A DNA stretch of 64,000 nucleotides from Paenibacillus allorhizosphaerae (GTDB lineage: Bacteria > Bacillota > Bacilli > Paenibacillales > NBRC-103111), in NCBI RefSeq assembly GCF_910594985.1, contig NZ_CAJVCE010000005.1, forward strand, positions 124,001-188,000, written 5' to 3'. Below the pieces are notes generated by a model, which was not told where the DNA came from, made no database searches, and saw only the letters and a list, made by a program, of their open reading frames with translations. Positions 9,009-19,106 of the stretch are shown here, one piece after another. Positions within the stretch are counted from its first letter, which is position 1. Every line of letters begins with the position of its first letter. Position numbers and translations under genes: made by a program.

Positions 9009-10589
9009 TTAACGGTACAACAAACTGTTGTCGATTTGATGCCCGTGTCCGTCATAAGCCGCACCGAAGAAGCTTTGTCCCCCAACGTAGGCGGGAACCT
9101 CCTCTGCACGTCCGGACAACGCCGCTGCCAGTTGCAGCAGGATTAGCGCTTCGGGGCAATCCAGCTTCACGTTTTCGCTCTCGGCAGAACGGTGGAAATA
9201 ACCGTCCCGGAAGCTGCTGCGCAGCAAGTTCATGCCGAAGCGTTCCGCCGCATCCAGGTACGGCTCTGTGCCGCTCCACCGGTACAACTCCAGCAATGCC
9301 AATATCGCATGCGGGTCAAGCAATCCGCTAACAGCTTCAAGTGCCGGTGCGGCTCCGGGCACGGCGCCGATATCGCCAAGGCCGAGATGCAAGCCGATGT
9401 TGCGCGCGACGCTCCACAGCAGCGGTTGTGCGGTAAAGCGGAAACCGCGCACGTATGACCAGAACAGCAGCGCATCGCCATGAACCGGCTTGAATACATC
9501 GCCTCGCCGGCCGTAATAGCCGTCCTTCTCCATCGTTATGCCGGTCAAACGGACACCGCTTGTCAAGATCGGATGGAACGTATTATCGTGCATGTCATAC
9601 GCATGAGCGGCGTACGCGATCAAATCTTCCGCAGCCCACTGCCCGAATTCCCGCCCGGCTTCGCCTAACGTCTCGGCGAGCGTGAGCTTGCAGAGGGCCG
9701 CTGGGCCGAGGATGGTGCGCAATTGGCCTACGGAAGTGAGCTTGGCTTCGATGGGTTGCTCCCGGCGAAGCTGCTCGCCGAACTGCTCGATCGCCCGGTC
9801 GCCTCTGCCTCGCGGGCCCGGAAGAATCGAGATGCTGAACTGGTAGCCGCCGAGCCCGGTGTTCGAATTTCGCGTTTCCACATACCGGCGCGCCAGTCTT
9901 TTGGCCCACTGCAGCGGCTTGTCATCCCCGCCAAAACGGTACAATTGCGAAGCGGCGTATACAAGATCGCTGCCCGCGTTAATGAACGTTAGACCCTGGC
10001 CTTCGAAAAACACGTCGCCGCCTGCATATTCCCGGCTCCATACGCCGCCCTCCGGAGGTGTTTTCGGCTTTCCGTGCCGGCTGAACTCCAGATTGGACCA
10101 GTCGGTAATGTGACTGTCCCACAGCGCTTCGATATAGCTCCGCGTCGCTGCCGGATTGACCTCGTACATCCATTCGTAGTAAGGAAAATGGCATTTCAGC
10201 TCGTGCTGCGGCCCTTTATCTGACGCATAGACTTGCTTTTTCCCGGCCAGGTCAAAAGCCATATGCCCGCCCCAGCATAGTAAGCCGCCATACCGCAGCT
10301 CCCGGAAAGCATAGCTCAGCGCTTGATCCGCCGCTTCCCGGTAACGCCCTTCTCCGGTCAACCGGCTTAAGCCGGACAACGTCCGGAACAAGTGCTGCTG
10401 GTTGGCCAGATTGGACAAGATCCACTCCTGCCCGTCCGACTTCCATCTGACATGCTCTCCCGTACGCACATTCAAGCCGTCGGCGAATAGCGGCGTAGCG
10501 TCGCTGCCGTACCGGTCCTTTCCGTGCCGGAGCACGTTATCCGCATATTCGCGCACCGCTTGCAGCAAGGACTCTCCCCGTGAAGCCAT
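9009..10589 (-). CDS. Putative pectate-lyase-family (PL2-like) alpha-barrel enzyme
   Basis: 526 residues, ATG at 10589 with AAGGAGG eight bases upstream. It has no signal peptide. The sequence is rich in helical repeats with conserved aromatics (TPLFADGLNVRTGEHVRW, EWILSNLANQQHLFRTLSGL, CWGGHMAF, ELKCHFPYYEWMYEVNP, FFEGQGLTFINAGSDLVYAA), the kind of pattern found in alpha/alpha-barrel glycan enzymes. It resembles proteins annotated as pectate lyase of the PL2 type. Context supports this: it sits between a rhamnogalacturonan-acetylesterase-type gene and a sugar oxidoreductase. Lack of a signal peptide would make it act on imported oligogalacturonides in the cytoplasm, as PL2 exo-lyases are known to do. 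Family identity is only moderately sure; an unsaturated uronyl hydrolase or another alpha-barrel is the alternative. Confidence 0.6.
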   Translation of the reverse strand: MASRGESLLQAVREYADNVLRHGKDRYGSDATPLFADGLNVRTGEHVRWKSDGQEWILSNLANQQHLFRTLSGLSRLTGEGRYREAADQALSYAFRELRYGGLLCWGGHMAFDLAGKKQVYASDKGPQHELKCHFPYYEWMYEVNPAATRSYIEALWDSHITDWSNLEFSRHGKPKTPPEGGVWSREYAGGDVFFEGQGLTFINAGSDLVYAASQLYRFGGDDKPLQWAKRLARRYVETRNSNTGLGGYQFSISILPGPRGRGDRAIEQFGEQLRREQPIEAKLTSVGQLRTILGPAALCKLTLAETLGEAGREFGQWAAEDLIAYAAHAYDMHDNTFHPILTSGVRLTGITMEKDGYYGRRGDVFKPVHGDALLFWSYVRGFRFTAQPLLWSVARNIGLHLGLGDIGAVPGAAPALEAVSGLLDPHAILALLELYRWSGTEPYLDAAERFGMNLLRSSFRDGYFHRSAESENVKLDCPEALILLQLAAALSGRAEEVPAYVGGQSFFGAAYDGHGHQIDNSLLYR

Positions 10590-10605
10590 CGGTCATGCCT
10601 CCTTT

Positions 10606-11322
10606 TTATTCTGATACCGATACGGACGCAAGTTTGTCCGCGAGCGGAATGCCGGACTGTTTTATGAGCGCAGCGATGAGCTTGGCGGCCGCAAGGGCGC
10701 CGGTCCTGTTAAAATGCGTATTGTCCTGCACGCCTTCCGGGTAATTCGGATGTTCGCCGGGCGCGAGCCAGACGAACCACGATTTGCTAGCTTCCGGTCC
10801 CATCCGACGGTATGCTTCCTGCGTGCCGTTCAGCGCATCAAGCAGCGGAACGTGCTGCTCCGCCGCAAGTTCTCTTACGGCATCCGGGTACCGACCATGC
10901 GTTGCAACGAGCTCTCCCGCGCCGTTAAACTTCCGGCGTTCGACCGATGTCAGCAGAACGGGATGCGCTCCTTTGCTGCGGGCGAGGCCGATGTATTGAC
11001 GAAGATAGTCCTTATACGTGGAGTCAGGCTCCGTATGCCGCTCCTCATCCGGCTTCTGATCGTTATGACCGAACTGGACAAGCAAGTAATCTCCCTCGCC
11101 GATCGCCTCTTCAATGCGTCGAATATGGCCTTCCTCAATGAAGCTTTTCGAGCTTCTGCCGTTGCGCGCTTCGTTGCGGACGGAAACCGACGGTTCAAAT
11201 AAAGATCCGAGCATTTGCCCCCACCCTGCCATGGGCGACCGGGTCTCGGCGTAATTTGCGGCGGTCGAGTCGCCGGCGATAAAAATGTTGATGCCCGTGT
11301 TTGCATCCGCCATCGGCTTCAT
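10606..11322 (-). CDS. SGNH-fold rhamnogalacturonan acetylesterase-like protein, cytoplasmic
   Basis: 238 residues from ATG 11322 (MKPMADANTG), chosen because GGAGGA lies nine bases upstream; the frame is open for 11 more codons. Block I is IFIAGDSTAANY (nucleophile S in GDST), with the further pattern GWGQML and NGRSSKSFIEEG. Block III is VQFGHNDQKPDE, block V is DNTHFNRTGA (catalytic D and H). This pattern matches carbohydrate esterase family 12 rhamnogalacturonan acetylesterases. No signal peptide is present, unlike the lipoprotein paralogue at 25918-26844, so it probably deacetylates imported oligosaccharides. It is first in an operon with the PL2-like and Gfo/Idh genes and divergent from an AraC regulator. 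Confidence 0.9.
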   Translation of the reverse strand: MKPMADANTGINIFIAGDSTAANYAETRSPMAGWGQMLGSLFEPSVSVRNEARNGRSSKSFIEEGHIRRIEEAIGEGDYLLVQFGHNDQKPDEERHTEPDSTYKDYLRQYIGLARSKGAHPVLLTSVERRKFNGAGELVATHGRYPDAVRELAAEQHVPLLDALNGTQEAYRRMGPEASKSWFVWLAPGEHPNYPEGVQDNTHFNRTGALAAAKLIAALIKQSGIPLADKLASVSVSE

Positions 11323-11531
11323 ATGCTGCGTTCCTCCAAATCGTAATGGCTGCAATTGCTTTCATTGTAGCGCATAAAACCGCTGTATTCTTCATACCGA
11401 CGTGTCTTGAATGCGAGAAAGTTTGCTTTTTTTGTCCAAAAACGACTCCGAATGAGATAAAATAGATGTATGCGGTTGCAAAGAAAGGTATAATCAGGAC
11501 TAGATTTCACTTTTAGCGAGGAGGAACCGGC

Positions 11532-12410
11532 GTGCGCGACATTTTCGGGCCCAAATACACGATCGGGGACTTGGACTTTTCCATTCAGTACATGCGGCGA
11601 AAAGGGTTCTCGACGATGAAGGACCCGCACTTTCACGCTTTTTACGAAATTTATTATTTGCTCCAGGGGGAGCGCATTTATTTTATAAACGGTCAAGTAT
11701 ATACCGTCCAGCGGGGCGACATGATCATTATTAATCCGCATGACGTACATCGGACGACCAGCTCGAACGTGCCGGAATTCGAAAGAATACTGATCAATTT
11801 CAGCCACGATTTCGTGAAAACCGAGCTGGCCGGAACGGACATTTCGCTTCTCCCTTTTGCCCACGGCTCGAGACTGGTCCGGTTTCCGATGAAGGAGCAG
11901 CCGGATATCGAGAAACTGATCAAAGACATGCTAGCCGAATGCAAAAACGAAGAAAGCGGCTACAGCGCCTATGTACAGGCAACGCTGGCCAAGCTGCTGA
12001 TCCGCATATACCGGCATAATCGAAGCAAAAAGCAGGAGCCGACTCAATACGCTCACCCAATGCATGAAAAAATGACGGAAATCGCAACGTATTTGAACGA
12101 TCATTTTATGGAGGATATTCGGCTGGAGCAAATCGCCGAGCAGTTCTACATCAGCCCTTCGTACTTGAGCCGCATTTTCAAAAAAATTACGGGTTTTCAT
12201 TTCCGCGAATACATTCAGGTGGTCCGGGTGAAAGAAGCTCAGCGGCTTCTGCTAGAAACGAAAGAAAAAGTGCTGACAATCGCGGAGAAAACCGGGTTCG
12301 GCCACGTGGCTCATTTCAATACGACGTTCAAAAAAATAACGGGCGTTACTCCGCTCCGCTACCGGAAGCAAGCCGGCAAACACCCGGTTCAGCAAAATGA
12401 CGAGGAATGA
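11532..12410 (+). CDS. AraC family regulator with N-terminal cupin sensor
   Basis: 292 residues starting at GTG 11532 behind GAGGAGG. Residues about 1-150 form a cupin-like ligand-binding domain (HFHAFYEIYYLLQGERIYFI, VQRGDMIIINPHDVHRTTSS). Residues about 185-285 carry the two helix-turn-helix motifs (IAEQFYISPSYLSRIFKKIT and IAEKTGFGHVAHFNTTFKKI). It is divergent from the acetylesterase operon, with about 209 bp between start codons, and is likely its activator. It is a close paralogue of the regulator at 23668-24543; long stretches are identical or nearly so across both domains. Confidence 0.93.
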   Translation: MRDIFGPKYTIGDLDFSIQYMRRKGFSTMKDPHFHAFYEIYYLLQGERIYFINGQVYTVQRGDMIIINPHDVHRTTSSNVPEFERILINFSHDFVKTELAGTDISLLPFAHGSRLVRFPMKEQPDIEKLIKDMLAECKNEESGYSAYVQATLAKLLIRIYRHNRSKKQEPTQYAHPMHEKMTEIATYLNDHFMEDIRLEQIAEQFYISPSYLSRIFKKITGFHFREYIQVVRVKEAQRLLLETKEKVLTIAEKTGFGHVAHFNTTFKKITGVTPLRYRKQAGKHPVQQNDEE

Positions 12411-12479
12411 GCCTTTGGAAATGGCGACATAAGTAAGAAGAGCTTCTGATCGAAGCCCTTTCCTAAAATACATGAATGT

Positions 12480-14051
12480 TTACTTCGTGCCGTTTCCCTC
12501 TTGTTCAAGAGCGAAGTCGTCGGTGCGGAACGGCGCAGCCGGCAGTCCGCTTCTGCCGTACAAGCTGTATTCGGGCATATTTTGCCATGCGTATCGTACC
12601 GCTACCGGCGTCTGTATTTCCGGCTGAAATATTTCTACCCGGTCCCCGGCCATGCGGGCTTCCGCAGGAACAAATTGCCGATCAGGTCCGCAGATCGTAA
12701 ACCCTGCCAGCCTTTCCTGTGTCCCATTCAACGCGCGGATATGTTGATCGAACGAAAGGATCGCCTTATTCCCTTCCACTTCCATCGAGCGGTAACGCGG
12801 TCCTCGCGCGTCCGCTTCTTCGCCGTATACGTCTGACTGTGCGGCCAGCAATAGGCGTTCGGCGACAGGCCGCTTCCGTACCGGATGGATGTCATGCTCC
12901 CCGCAATCGATCGTAACGACCATGGAAGCGCGGGGGACCGTCCTTGCAACGGTTTCCTGGGATTCCCGCAGCGTCGCCCATACCGTCCCGTTCGTCCCTC
13001 GCTGCGGAGCATAGGCGGAAAGCTGGACGATCAGGAACGGCAGGTCCGGCTTCTCCCAGTCCTCCCGCCAGTTTTCGATGAGGGAAGCCAGCAATTTGCG
13101 GTAAAGAAATGCTTCCTTGGGAACGGCGTTACTTTCGCCTTGATACCACAGGACGCCTCGGATCGGGTATGGGGCAACCGTTCTGAGCATCGTGTGGTAT
13201 AGCCCGCAAGGGCGAAAGTACGCTTTCGGGCCGAGCGGCTGAGGCGGCCATGCAAGCGGATTGGCGGATACCCAGCTGCGGTATCCGTCCAGTCCAAGTG
13301 ACCGAATCCGTTGCTCGATATCGCCCCGCTCGTCGATCATACGCCGCATCTGCCGGACGTATTCGGCGTATTCGCGTTCATACTGCTCCGAATCCTGCGC
13401 AGCGACGTGATTCCGGTATTGCTCCAATGAAGCGCCCATTTCCGGGTCACGGGCCAAATAACGCTCGCTCATCCAGGCTTGAATCGGCGTTCCTCCCCAG
13501 TTGCAGCTGATGATGCCGACCGGCACGGAGCGGGATCTTTGCAGCAAAGCGCCGAAGTAGTAGCCGATCGCCGAAAAATGAAGCGCGCTCTCCGGCGTGC
13601 ATGTATGCCACCCTGCATCATCGGACATCGTCCCGCTGAAATGCCACCCCGGCACCCGAGCATCATGGAATGGGCGTCGCGGCGCCGTAAACAATCGGAG
13701 GTGCGGCGCGGCAGCGCTTTCCGCTTCCGCCACCCCGCCTTCGGTAAACAGCAGCGGCTGCTCCATGTTGGATTGCCCCGCCGCCAGCCACACTTCCCCG
13801 ACCAGCACATCTTTCCGTACGATTTCCTCATGGCCGAGCCGGGCATTGAGTTCAAACGGCCCGCCCGCATCCTTCGGCTGAAGCCGCACCCGCCAGCATC
13901 CGTCCTGAACGACCGCCTTCACGATCTCTCCGCGAAACTGAACCGTGACGATCTCCCCTTCGGGCCCGCTGCCCCATACCGGCACCGGCTCCCCTTGCTG
14001 CAAAACCATATGATCCGTAAACATCGATGCAAGCTGAAAAGGCTGCTGCAT
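12480..14051 (-). CDS. Sialate O-acetylesterase-type SGNH/SASA esterase
   Basis: 523 residues, ATG at 14051 behind GAGGGGAG. The N-terminus (LASMFTDHMVLQQGEPVPVW) and a beta-sandwich region (about 1-95) are typical of the SASA family. The nucleophile serine is in WLAAGQSNME (about residue 100), and SCNWGGTPIQAWMS and GVLWYQGESNA mark the following blocks. Family members remove acetyl groups from sialic acid or, in plant-wall loci, from xylan or pectin. Given surrounding pectin genes and no sialic acid genes in view, a plant polysaccharide acetylesterase is more likely. No export signal is visible. It is convergent with the AraC gene. Confidence 0.88.
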   Translation of the reverse strand: MQQPFQLASMFTDHMVLQQGEPVPVWGSGPEGEIVTVQFRGEIVKAVVQDGCWRVRLQPKDAGGPFELNARLGHEEIVRKDVLVGEVWLAAGQSNMEQPLLFTEGGVAEAESAAAPHLRLFTAPRRPFHDARVPGWHFSGTMSDDAGWHTCTPESALHFSAIGYYFGALLQRSRSVPVGIISCNWGGTPIQAWMSERYLARDPEMGASLEQYRNHVAAQDSEQYEREYAEYVRQMRRMIDERGDIEQRIRSLGLDGYRSWVSANPLAWPPQPLGPKAYFRPCGLYHTMLRTVAPYPIRGVLWYQGESNAVPKEAFLYRKLLASLIENWREDWEKPDLPFLIVQLSAYAPQRGTNGTVWATLRESQETVARTVPRASMVVTIDCGEHDIHPVRKRPVAERLLLAAQSDVYGEEADARGPRYRSMEVEGNKAILSFDQHIRALNGTQERLAGFTICGPDRQFVPAEARMAGDRVEIFQPEIQTPVAVRYAWQNMPEYSLYGRSGLPAAPFRTDDFALEQEGNGTK

Positions 14052-14162
14052 GCGCTGCTCCCCTCCCGAACAATAAATGTACCATAAGCATAAAACGGTC
14101 AGAACGAGTTAGCAATGGACTAAGTTGTTGCAGAATGAGAAAATATTGCGCGTTCACCGAAT

Positions 14163-14197
14163 AAAAACCTGCGACGGATGTTCCGTTCGCAGGTTTT
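14163..14197 (-). terminator. Rho-independent terminator after the YcdB/SLH gene
   Basis: On the minus strand a 12-bp stem AAAACCTGCGA / TCGCAGGTTTT with an 11-base loop and a trailing T run, about 30 bases after the stop at 14226. Confidence 0.8.
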
Positions 14198-14225
14198 GGA
14201 ATGGCCGGTATGGAGTATGATTGCT

Positions 14226-16631
14226 TTATCTCGCTATGCTCTGGTCCAACTTGCCTTGCAGCCTTACAACTTGCATCAGCGCCGTCGCCGCCTCCGCTTT
14301 CGTTACGGTGCGCCCCGGTTCGAACTGCTTTTGCGTCCCGTCGAAAAATCCGAGCTGCACGGCAATCCATACCGCACCCCGCTGCTTGATTTGCTCCCGG
14401 TCCGTAAAGGACAGCTCCGTCCGATCGTTGAACTGCCCCGCCAGCTTACCGTATTTGACCATGTTCACGAGAAGCACCGCGAGCTTTTCTCGCGTCAGCG
14501 TTTCCTCGGCTCCCAGCTTCGGCGAGACTTTCGGGTCCAGCCACTTGCTTTGCACGAACAGCTCGGCGGCGGCGTAATACGGACTTCCCGAGTCGATATC
14601 TTCAAAGCTCGGCTTTGCTTCGCCCCCGCTGATGCTTTTGCCGCTGCTGTAGTAGGGGCTCACGGCCAGCGCCACCATGTTCAGCCAATCGCCGACGGAA
14701 ATCGCGTCGTCCGGTCGCAGCTCACCGCTGTCGTTCGGCTTAAGAATGCCGTAGCGGACCATCGTTTCGAGGTCTTTTTGCGCCCGGTGTCCATTCACAT
14801 CGGCAGGCATCGGCGCGGCCTTGTCCGGCGCCAGACCCGTCTCGTTCATAACGGAACGCCACTGGCCTGTCGAAGCGTCGAACATGGAACCGGCTTTTTT
14901 CTCGTCCTTGAACGTGTACCCGTAAGTCAATTTGACTTTCGGTTCGATATATCCGTTATTCTCCGTATAGTAGCCGCCGAAATTTTTATACTGCAGCTTG
15001 AGTTCGGACGCCTCGCGGTATGCCGCTTCGGCCTCCGCTTTTGTCGCCTTCGCCTGCAGCGATGCGGTTGCCGTATCGCTCTGCGCGGAACGCGTGCTGC
15101 CGTAGGTAAGCAGTTTGCCGCCCTTATCCATCGTAATGGTCGTATAATCGCCGCTTACCGGGATGTCACCGATATACCGCTGAAACCGGAAACTAAAATT
15201 GTTGTTTCCATCCTGCTTCGATGCAAACGGGTCGCTCGTCATTTGCTTCAATTCATCCGACGCGTTAGGGTACAGCCGGTTCACCCAGTCGAGCGCTTTG
15301 GCTTCAGCCTCCCGTTCGGTAATGGTTGCCTCCTGCCCGGTGACTTCCTTCGCCATCCCTTGCTGCATATAAGGCGGGAAAAAGTTGTTCTCCCGAAACT
15401 CGAGTATTTGCCCCGTCGTTGCGTCGACGATGGCGCTCGATTGCGGTGCGCCGTACGGTCCTGTCGGCGTCTTTTCCGACCAGTTCAAATTCCAGACTTG
15501 CTTATTTCTGTCGGACCAGTGGTTATTCAGGTACGTAGAAGCGCGCGTACGCGACTGCACGACCGGCGATAACGCTTCGGCAAGCTCGAAAGCCTGGTCC
15601 GAGGTCAACAGGCCGTTCGTATCCTGCCCTTTTACCGGCTCGAACAACTTATCTCCCTTGGCCACCTTCTTGTACTGCAGCTCTCCCGGCCGAACGACTT
15701 CGCCCGAAAAATTCAGAAAGTCGCCCGTATGCGCATCGATGATCATATCTCCCACCGTAGACGGGACCCAGCCGAGAAACCACGTTTTTTCTTGTCCGTA
15801 TGGCTTATAGACCGGCATGTATTGCAATCTTAAATCGAACGCCGACATATATTTGCTTGTAGCGTCCTCGAGCGACACGGCAGGCGTCGAGGAAGGATAC
15901 TCCGACACGGTCTTATTTCTGTTGTAGCCGGTCACTTCTCCGTTGCCGTTGACGGTAATCGAGATGTTCTCATTCGGGCTTGGAAGACCGTTGATCAAGG
16001 TCGCAAAGCTAAAATAATATTGCACCGGCCCAAAGAGTGAGCCTTCAGCGTATTTAGGCTGCTCGGCTGTGCGGATGTCGGCTTCCGTCAAGCTCGGAGA
16101 AGCTTTGAACAGGAACGCTTTGGCCAGCTTGAACGCTTCTTCTTCCGTCACTTTGGGTGGATAATATGCTTGGTCCCCGTCATCGTACGGCCCGCTTATG
16201 TGTGTTTGAAGCAGCTCACCGCTAATGGAATCGACAAGGCTGTTGAATCCGTAGCTGCTGTTGCCGTTCTTGATTTCCCAGTTAATATTCCACACGTTCT
16301 GATAAGGCGCCGGAAAAGAATGATTGTTGCCGAGCTCCACTTGTCTCGCTTCGGCTTTATTGAGCTGCGGGAACAAGGCTCTGGCAACGGCCACCGCTTC
16401 TTCCTTCGTAATCTTCGCTTCAGGCTTCGCTGTCTCTTTCACCGTGCTGGCCGGACTGGAACTCACCCGTTCGACGGGGCGTTCCGCTGCAGCCGAACCG
16501 CTGACGCTCGTACTGCCAACGCTTGTCGTCGCAGTATCGGCGTAAGCCGTCATCGGCATCAGGCTCAGACATAAGATCGAAAACAAGAACAGTTTCCGTT
16601 TGCTTCTTCGTATTCCCCGATGTCTTCGCAT
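14226..16631 (-). CDS. YcdB/YcdC-repeat protein with C-terminal SLH domains
   Basis: 801 residues from ATG 16631 (10 bases from GGAG; ATG 16637 and GTG 16640 are alternatives too close to it). An N-terminal signal peptide (basic MRRHRGIRRSKRKLF, hydrophobic core, cleavage near AYA-DT) directs export. The body repeats the YcdB/YcdC (DUF4901-like) unit: ITKEEAVAVARALFPQLNKA, VTEEEAFKLAKAFLF, LTSDQAFELAEALSP, ITEREAEAKALDWVNRLYP, with strands such as VWNINWEIKNG between. The last 180 residues hold S-layer homology repeats (VNGHRAQKDLETMVRYGIL, FEDIDSGSPYYAAAELFVQS, GAVWIAVQLGFFDGTQKQF) that normally bind pyruvylated wall polymer. It is a cell-surface protein of unknown activity with its own terminator. 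Confidence 0.9.
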   Translation of the reverse strand: MRRHRGIRRSKRKLFLFSILCLSLMPMTAYADTATTSVGSTSVSGSAAAERPVERVSSSPASTVKETAKPEAKITKEEAVAVARALFPQLNKAEARQVELGNNHSFPAPYQNVWNINWEIKNGNSSYGFNSLVDSISGELLQTHISGPYDDGDQAYYPPKVTEEEAFKLAKAFLFKASPSLTEADIRTAEQPKYAEGSLFGPVQYYFSFATLINGLPSPNENISITVNGNGEVTGYNRNKTVSEYPSSTPAVSLEDATSKYMSAFDLRLQYMPVYKPYGQEKTWFLGWVPSTVGDMIIDAHTGDFLNFSGEVVRPGELQYKKVAKGDKLFEPVKGQDTNGLLTSDQAFELAEALSPVVQSRTRASTYLNNHWSDRNKQVWNLNWSEKTPTGPYGAPQSSAIVDATTGQILEFRENNFFPPYMQQGMAKEVTGQEATITEREAEAKALDWVNRLYPNASDELKQMTSDPFASKQDGNNNFSFRFQRYIGDIPVSGDYTTITMDKGGKLLTYGSTRSAQSDTATASLQAKATKAEAEAAYREASELKLQYKNFGGYYTENNGYIEPKVKLTYGYTFKDEKKAGSMFDASTGQWRSVMNETGLAPDKAAPMPADVNGHRAQKDLETMVRYGILKPNDSGELRPDDAISVGDWLNMVALAVSPYYSSGKSISGGEAKPSFEDIDSGSPYYAAAELFVQSKWLDPKVSPKLGAEETLTREKLAVLLVNMVKYGKLAGQFNDRTELSFTDREQIKQRGAVWIAVQLGFFDGTQKQFEPGRTVTKAEAATALMQVVRLQGKLDQSIAR

Positions 16632-16734
16632 CGCCATCACACTCCAATGTTACCATATTTTAGTGATTGCACTCCTTTCTAATACGCGTTTGAGGGTAGA
16701 AAAGTTTCACTTGCTGAAATTTTTAACCGCAGTA

Positions 16735-16777
16735 TGAAAAAAGAGAGTGCAATTGCCTGTTGAGGCGCACTCTCTTT
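16735..16777 (-). terminator. Rho-independent terminator after GH95
   Basis: On the minus strand an 11- to 12-bp stem AAAGAGAGTGC / GCACTCTCTTT followed by T residues (TTTTTTC), starting about 15 bases after the stop at 16792. Confidence 0.8.
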
Positions 16778-16791
16778 GAAACGTCTAATTA

Positions 16792-19101
16792 TTATTGTTT
16801 TGGCGATTCCAGAGTGATCCGGAACCTCTGTCCGGGCGATGTTTCCAACTCGATCAACTCCGCTGCCGACGCAGGCTGGATCGCATTCCCTTCCGCGTCT
16901 TCGAGGCGGACGCTCATCCCCCCGTGTATTCGAATGCGGCAAACGCCTCCTGCGCGGGATACGACATCCGCTTGCCGCAAAACGCCGTTTTCCCAAGCTA
17001 ATGCGATTTCGTAGCCTCCCCGGGCTTGCAGTCCCGTAACGCTTCCGTCAGGCCAAGCTTTCGGCAGCGCCGGCAGAAGGGAGATTTCATCCATATGGCT
17101 TTGCAGCAGCATTTCCGCAATGCCTGCGGTAGCACCAAAATTGCCGTCGATCTGAAACGGCGGATGGTTGTCGAACAAATTCGGCAGCGTCGACTTGCGA
17201 AGCAGCTCTTTTACGTTGTAATAGGCGTTGTCGCCGTCCTTCAGCCGCGCCCAGAAGTTAATGATCCACGCCCGGCTCCAGCCGGTGTGGCCGCCGCCGT
17301 TCGCGAGCCGCCGCTCGAGCGTAACGCGAGCCGCCGCCGCCAACTCCGGCGTAGTGTCGGGGCTGATAGCCGTGCCGGGATGCAGAGCAAACAAATGCGA
17401 AATGTGGCGGTGGCCGGGATCCTTTTCCTCATAATCCTGGGGCCACTCCTGGATTTGGCCGTATTTCCCGATTTTCGTTGCGGGCAGCCGCTCCATCGTC
17501 TGCTTCCATTGCGTTCGGAGCCCCGCATCCGCGCCGAGAAGCGCGCTTGCCTCAAGACATGCACCGAACAGCTCGCGCAAGATTTGGCTGTCCATGGCAG
17601 GTCCGTAGCAGATCGTTCCGGATTCGCCGCTTGGCAACACGTAGGTGTTTTCCGGCGATACGGACGGCGATGTGACCAGCTCCCCGTTTGGCGCTTCCGT
17701 CAGAAAATCAAGGAAGAACAGCGCCGCTTCCTTCATCGTCCCGTAAGCCCGCTCAAGAAACGTCCGGTCTTGCGTAAACCGGTAATGCTCCCACAAATGC
17801 AAGCTTAGCCATGCCGCCCCGAGCGGCCAGTACGTCGCCGGCAAATAAATGTCCTGCGGCGCGGTATCGGCCCAAATGTCGGTGTTGTGATGGGCGACAA
17901 AACCGCGGCAGCCGTACATCGTTCCGGCCGTACGCCTGCCGGGCTCCCGCATCCGCTCCAGCAGTTCGAACAGCGGCTCGTGACATTCGGATAATTGGCA
18001 TACTTCCGCCGGCCAATAGTTCATTTGGGTATTGATGTTGATCGTATACTTGCTGTCCCACGGAGGAAGCATTTGATCGTTCCATATCCCCTGCAGGTTC
18101 GCGGGAAGCGAGCCGGGGCGGCTGCTGGCGACAAGCAGATAGCGGCCGAACTGAAAGTACAGCGCGATGAGCCCGGGATCGTCCTCCCCCTGCTTCACCC
18201 GTTCCAGCCGTTCCGGCGTGGACAGCAAAGCCGTTTCTGGCTGTTCGCTTGCGGACAGACGCAGCGCTACCCGGCCGTACAGCGACCGGTAATCGGCGAT
18301 ATGGGCTTCCCTGAGCTGCGCATACGTCTTGTCCGCCGCGCGGTCCAGCAGCTCGCTGCAAGCCTCCTCCGGGTCGTCGTACCGGAACGTGGTGGCTGCG
18401 GCAACAAGCAGTGTAACGGCATCCGCGCCTTCGATGACCAAATGCTCGCCGATCGTCCGGACCGTGCCTCCCCCTTCGGGCAGCGCGCGAGCCATGATAA
18501 CGTATTCGGCGCCCCCGGTTCCGTAACAGCTGTTGCGCAGCACGATCGCATCGTCGCCGCATTTGGACGCGCCGTCCATATACTTGCCCTTTTGCCGCTC
18601 GAATCTCGCGTGCAGCGAAACGTTCCCCGGCCGGTCGGCCTCGATACGCATCGCGATGATTCCGTCCGGGTAGCTTGCGAACGTTTCCCGCTTGTAGCGG
18701 ACGCCACCGCATTCGTATGCCGTGGACACGACGGCTGTCTCCAAATCGAGCGACCGGCTGTAATCGGCCGCCTCCCGCTGTCCGTCCATGAACAGCAGCA
18801 AATCTCCTGCGGTCATGTAATGCCGCTGGCTGTTTGGCGTACCGGAAAACGCCAGCTCGGCGAGCCGGTGCGCCTCCTTCAGCTTGCCGTCAAACAACAG
18901 CCGCCGAATCTCGGGCAGGTTCTCGAGCGCGTCCGGATTGTTCCGGTCTCTCGGTCCCCCGTACCAAACCGTATCTTCGTTCAGCTGGATGCGCTCCCTT
19001 GACGGGTGCCCGAACACCATGCCGCCCAGCCTTCCGTTGCCGATCGGCAGCGCTTCGTCCCATTTGCCGGCCGGCTGCTTGAACCAGATGCTCATCGACA
19101 T
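16792..19101 (-). CDS. Glycoside hydrolase family 95 (alpha-L-fucosidase / alpha-L-galactosidase type)
   Basis: About 769 residues from ATG 19101 ([20 protein letters not shown]), with GGGAGG 12 bases upstream and the previous gene's stop 5 bp away. The N-terminus carries the GH95 signature ([16 protein letters not shown], then [20 protein letters not shown]). The catalytic alpha/alpha barrel shows [52 protein letters not shown] and [20 protein letters not shown]. The family removes alpha-L-fucose or alpha-L-galactose from side chains, for example of xyloglucan or rhamnogalacturonan II. No signal peptide, so it probably trims imported oligosaccharides. It is downstream of an alpha/beta hydrolase in the same transcript and ends in a terminator. 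Confidence 0.93.
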   Translation of the reverse strand: MSMSIWFKQPAGKWDEALPIGNGRLGGMVFGHPSRERIQLNEDTVWYGGPRDRNNPDALENLPEIRRLLFDGKLKEAHRLAELAFSGTPNSQRHYMTAGDLLLFMDGQREAADYSRSLDLETAVVSTAYECGGVRYKRETFASYPDGIIAMRIEADRPGNVSLHARFERQKGKYMDGASKCGDDAIVLRNSCYGTGGAEYVIMARALPEGGGTVRTIGEHLVIEGADAVTLLVAAATTFRYDDPEEACSELLDRAADKTYAQLREAHIADYRSLYGRVALRLSASEQPETALLSTPERLERVKQGEDDPGLIALYFQFGRYLLVASSRPGSLPANLQGIWNDQMLPPWDSKYTININTQMNYWPAEVCQLSECHEPLFELLERMREPGRRTAGTMYGCRGFVAHHNTDIWADTAPQDIYLPATYWPLGAAWLSLHLWEHYRFTQDRTFLERAYGTMKEAALFFLDFLTEAPNGELVTSPSVSPENTYVLPSGESGTICYGPAMDSQILRELFGACLEASALLGADAGLRTQWKQTMERLPATKIGKYGQIQEWPQDYEEKDPGHRHISHLFALHPGTAISPDTTPELAAAARVTLERRLANGGGHTGWSRAWIINFWARLKDGDNAYYNVKELLRKSTLPNLFDNHPPFQIDGNFGATAGIAEMLLQSHMDEISLLPALPKAWPDGSVTGLQARGGYEIALAWENGVLRQADVVSRAGGVCRIRIHGGMSVRLEDAEGNAIQPASAAELIELETSPGQRFRITLESPKQ

Positions 19102-19106
19102 CGCCG

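Noticed and set aside
14178-15572. 464-codon plus-strand open frame
   Set aside because: Antisense to the YcdB/SLH gene; composition is Arg/Leu/His-rich with no domain pattern and no ribosome site.
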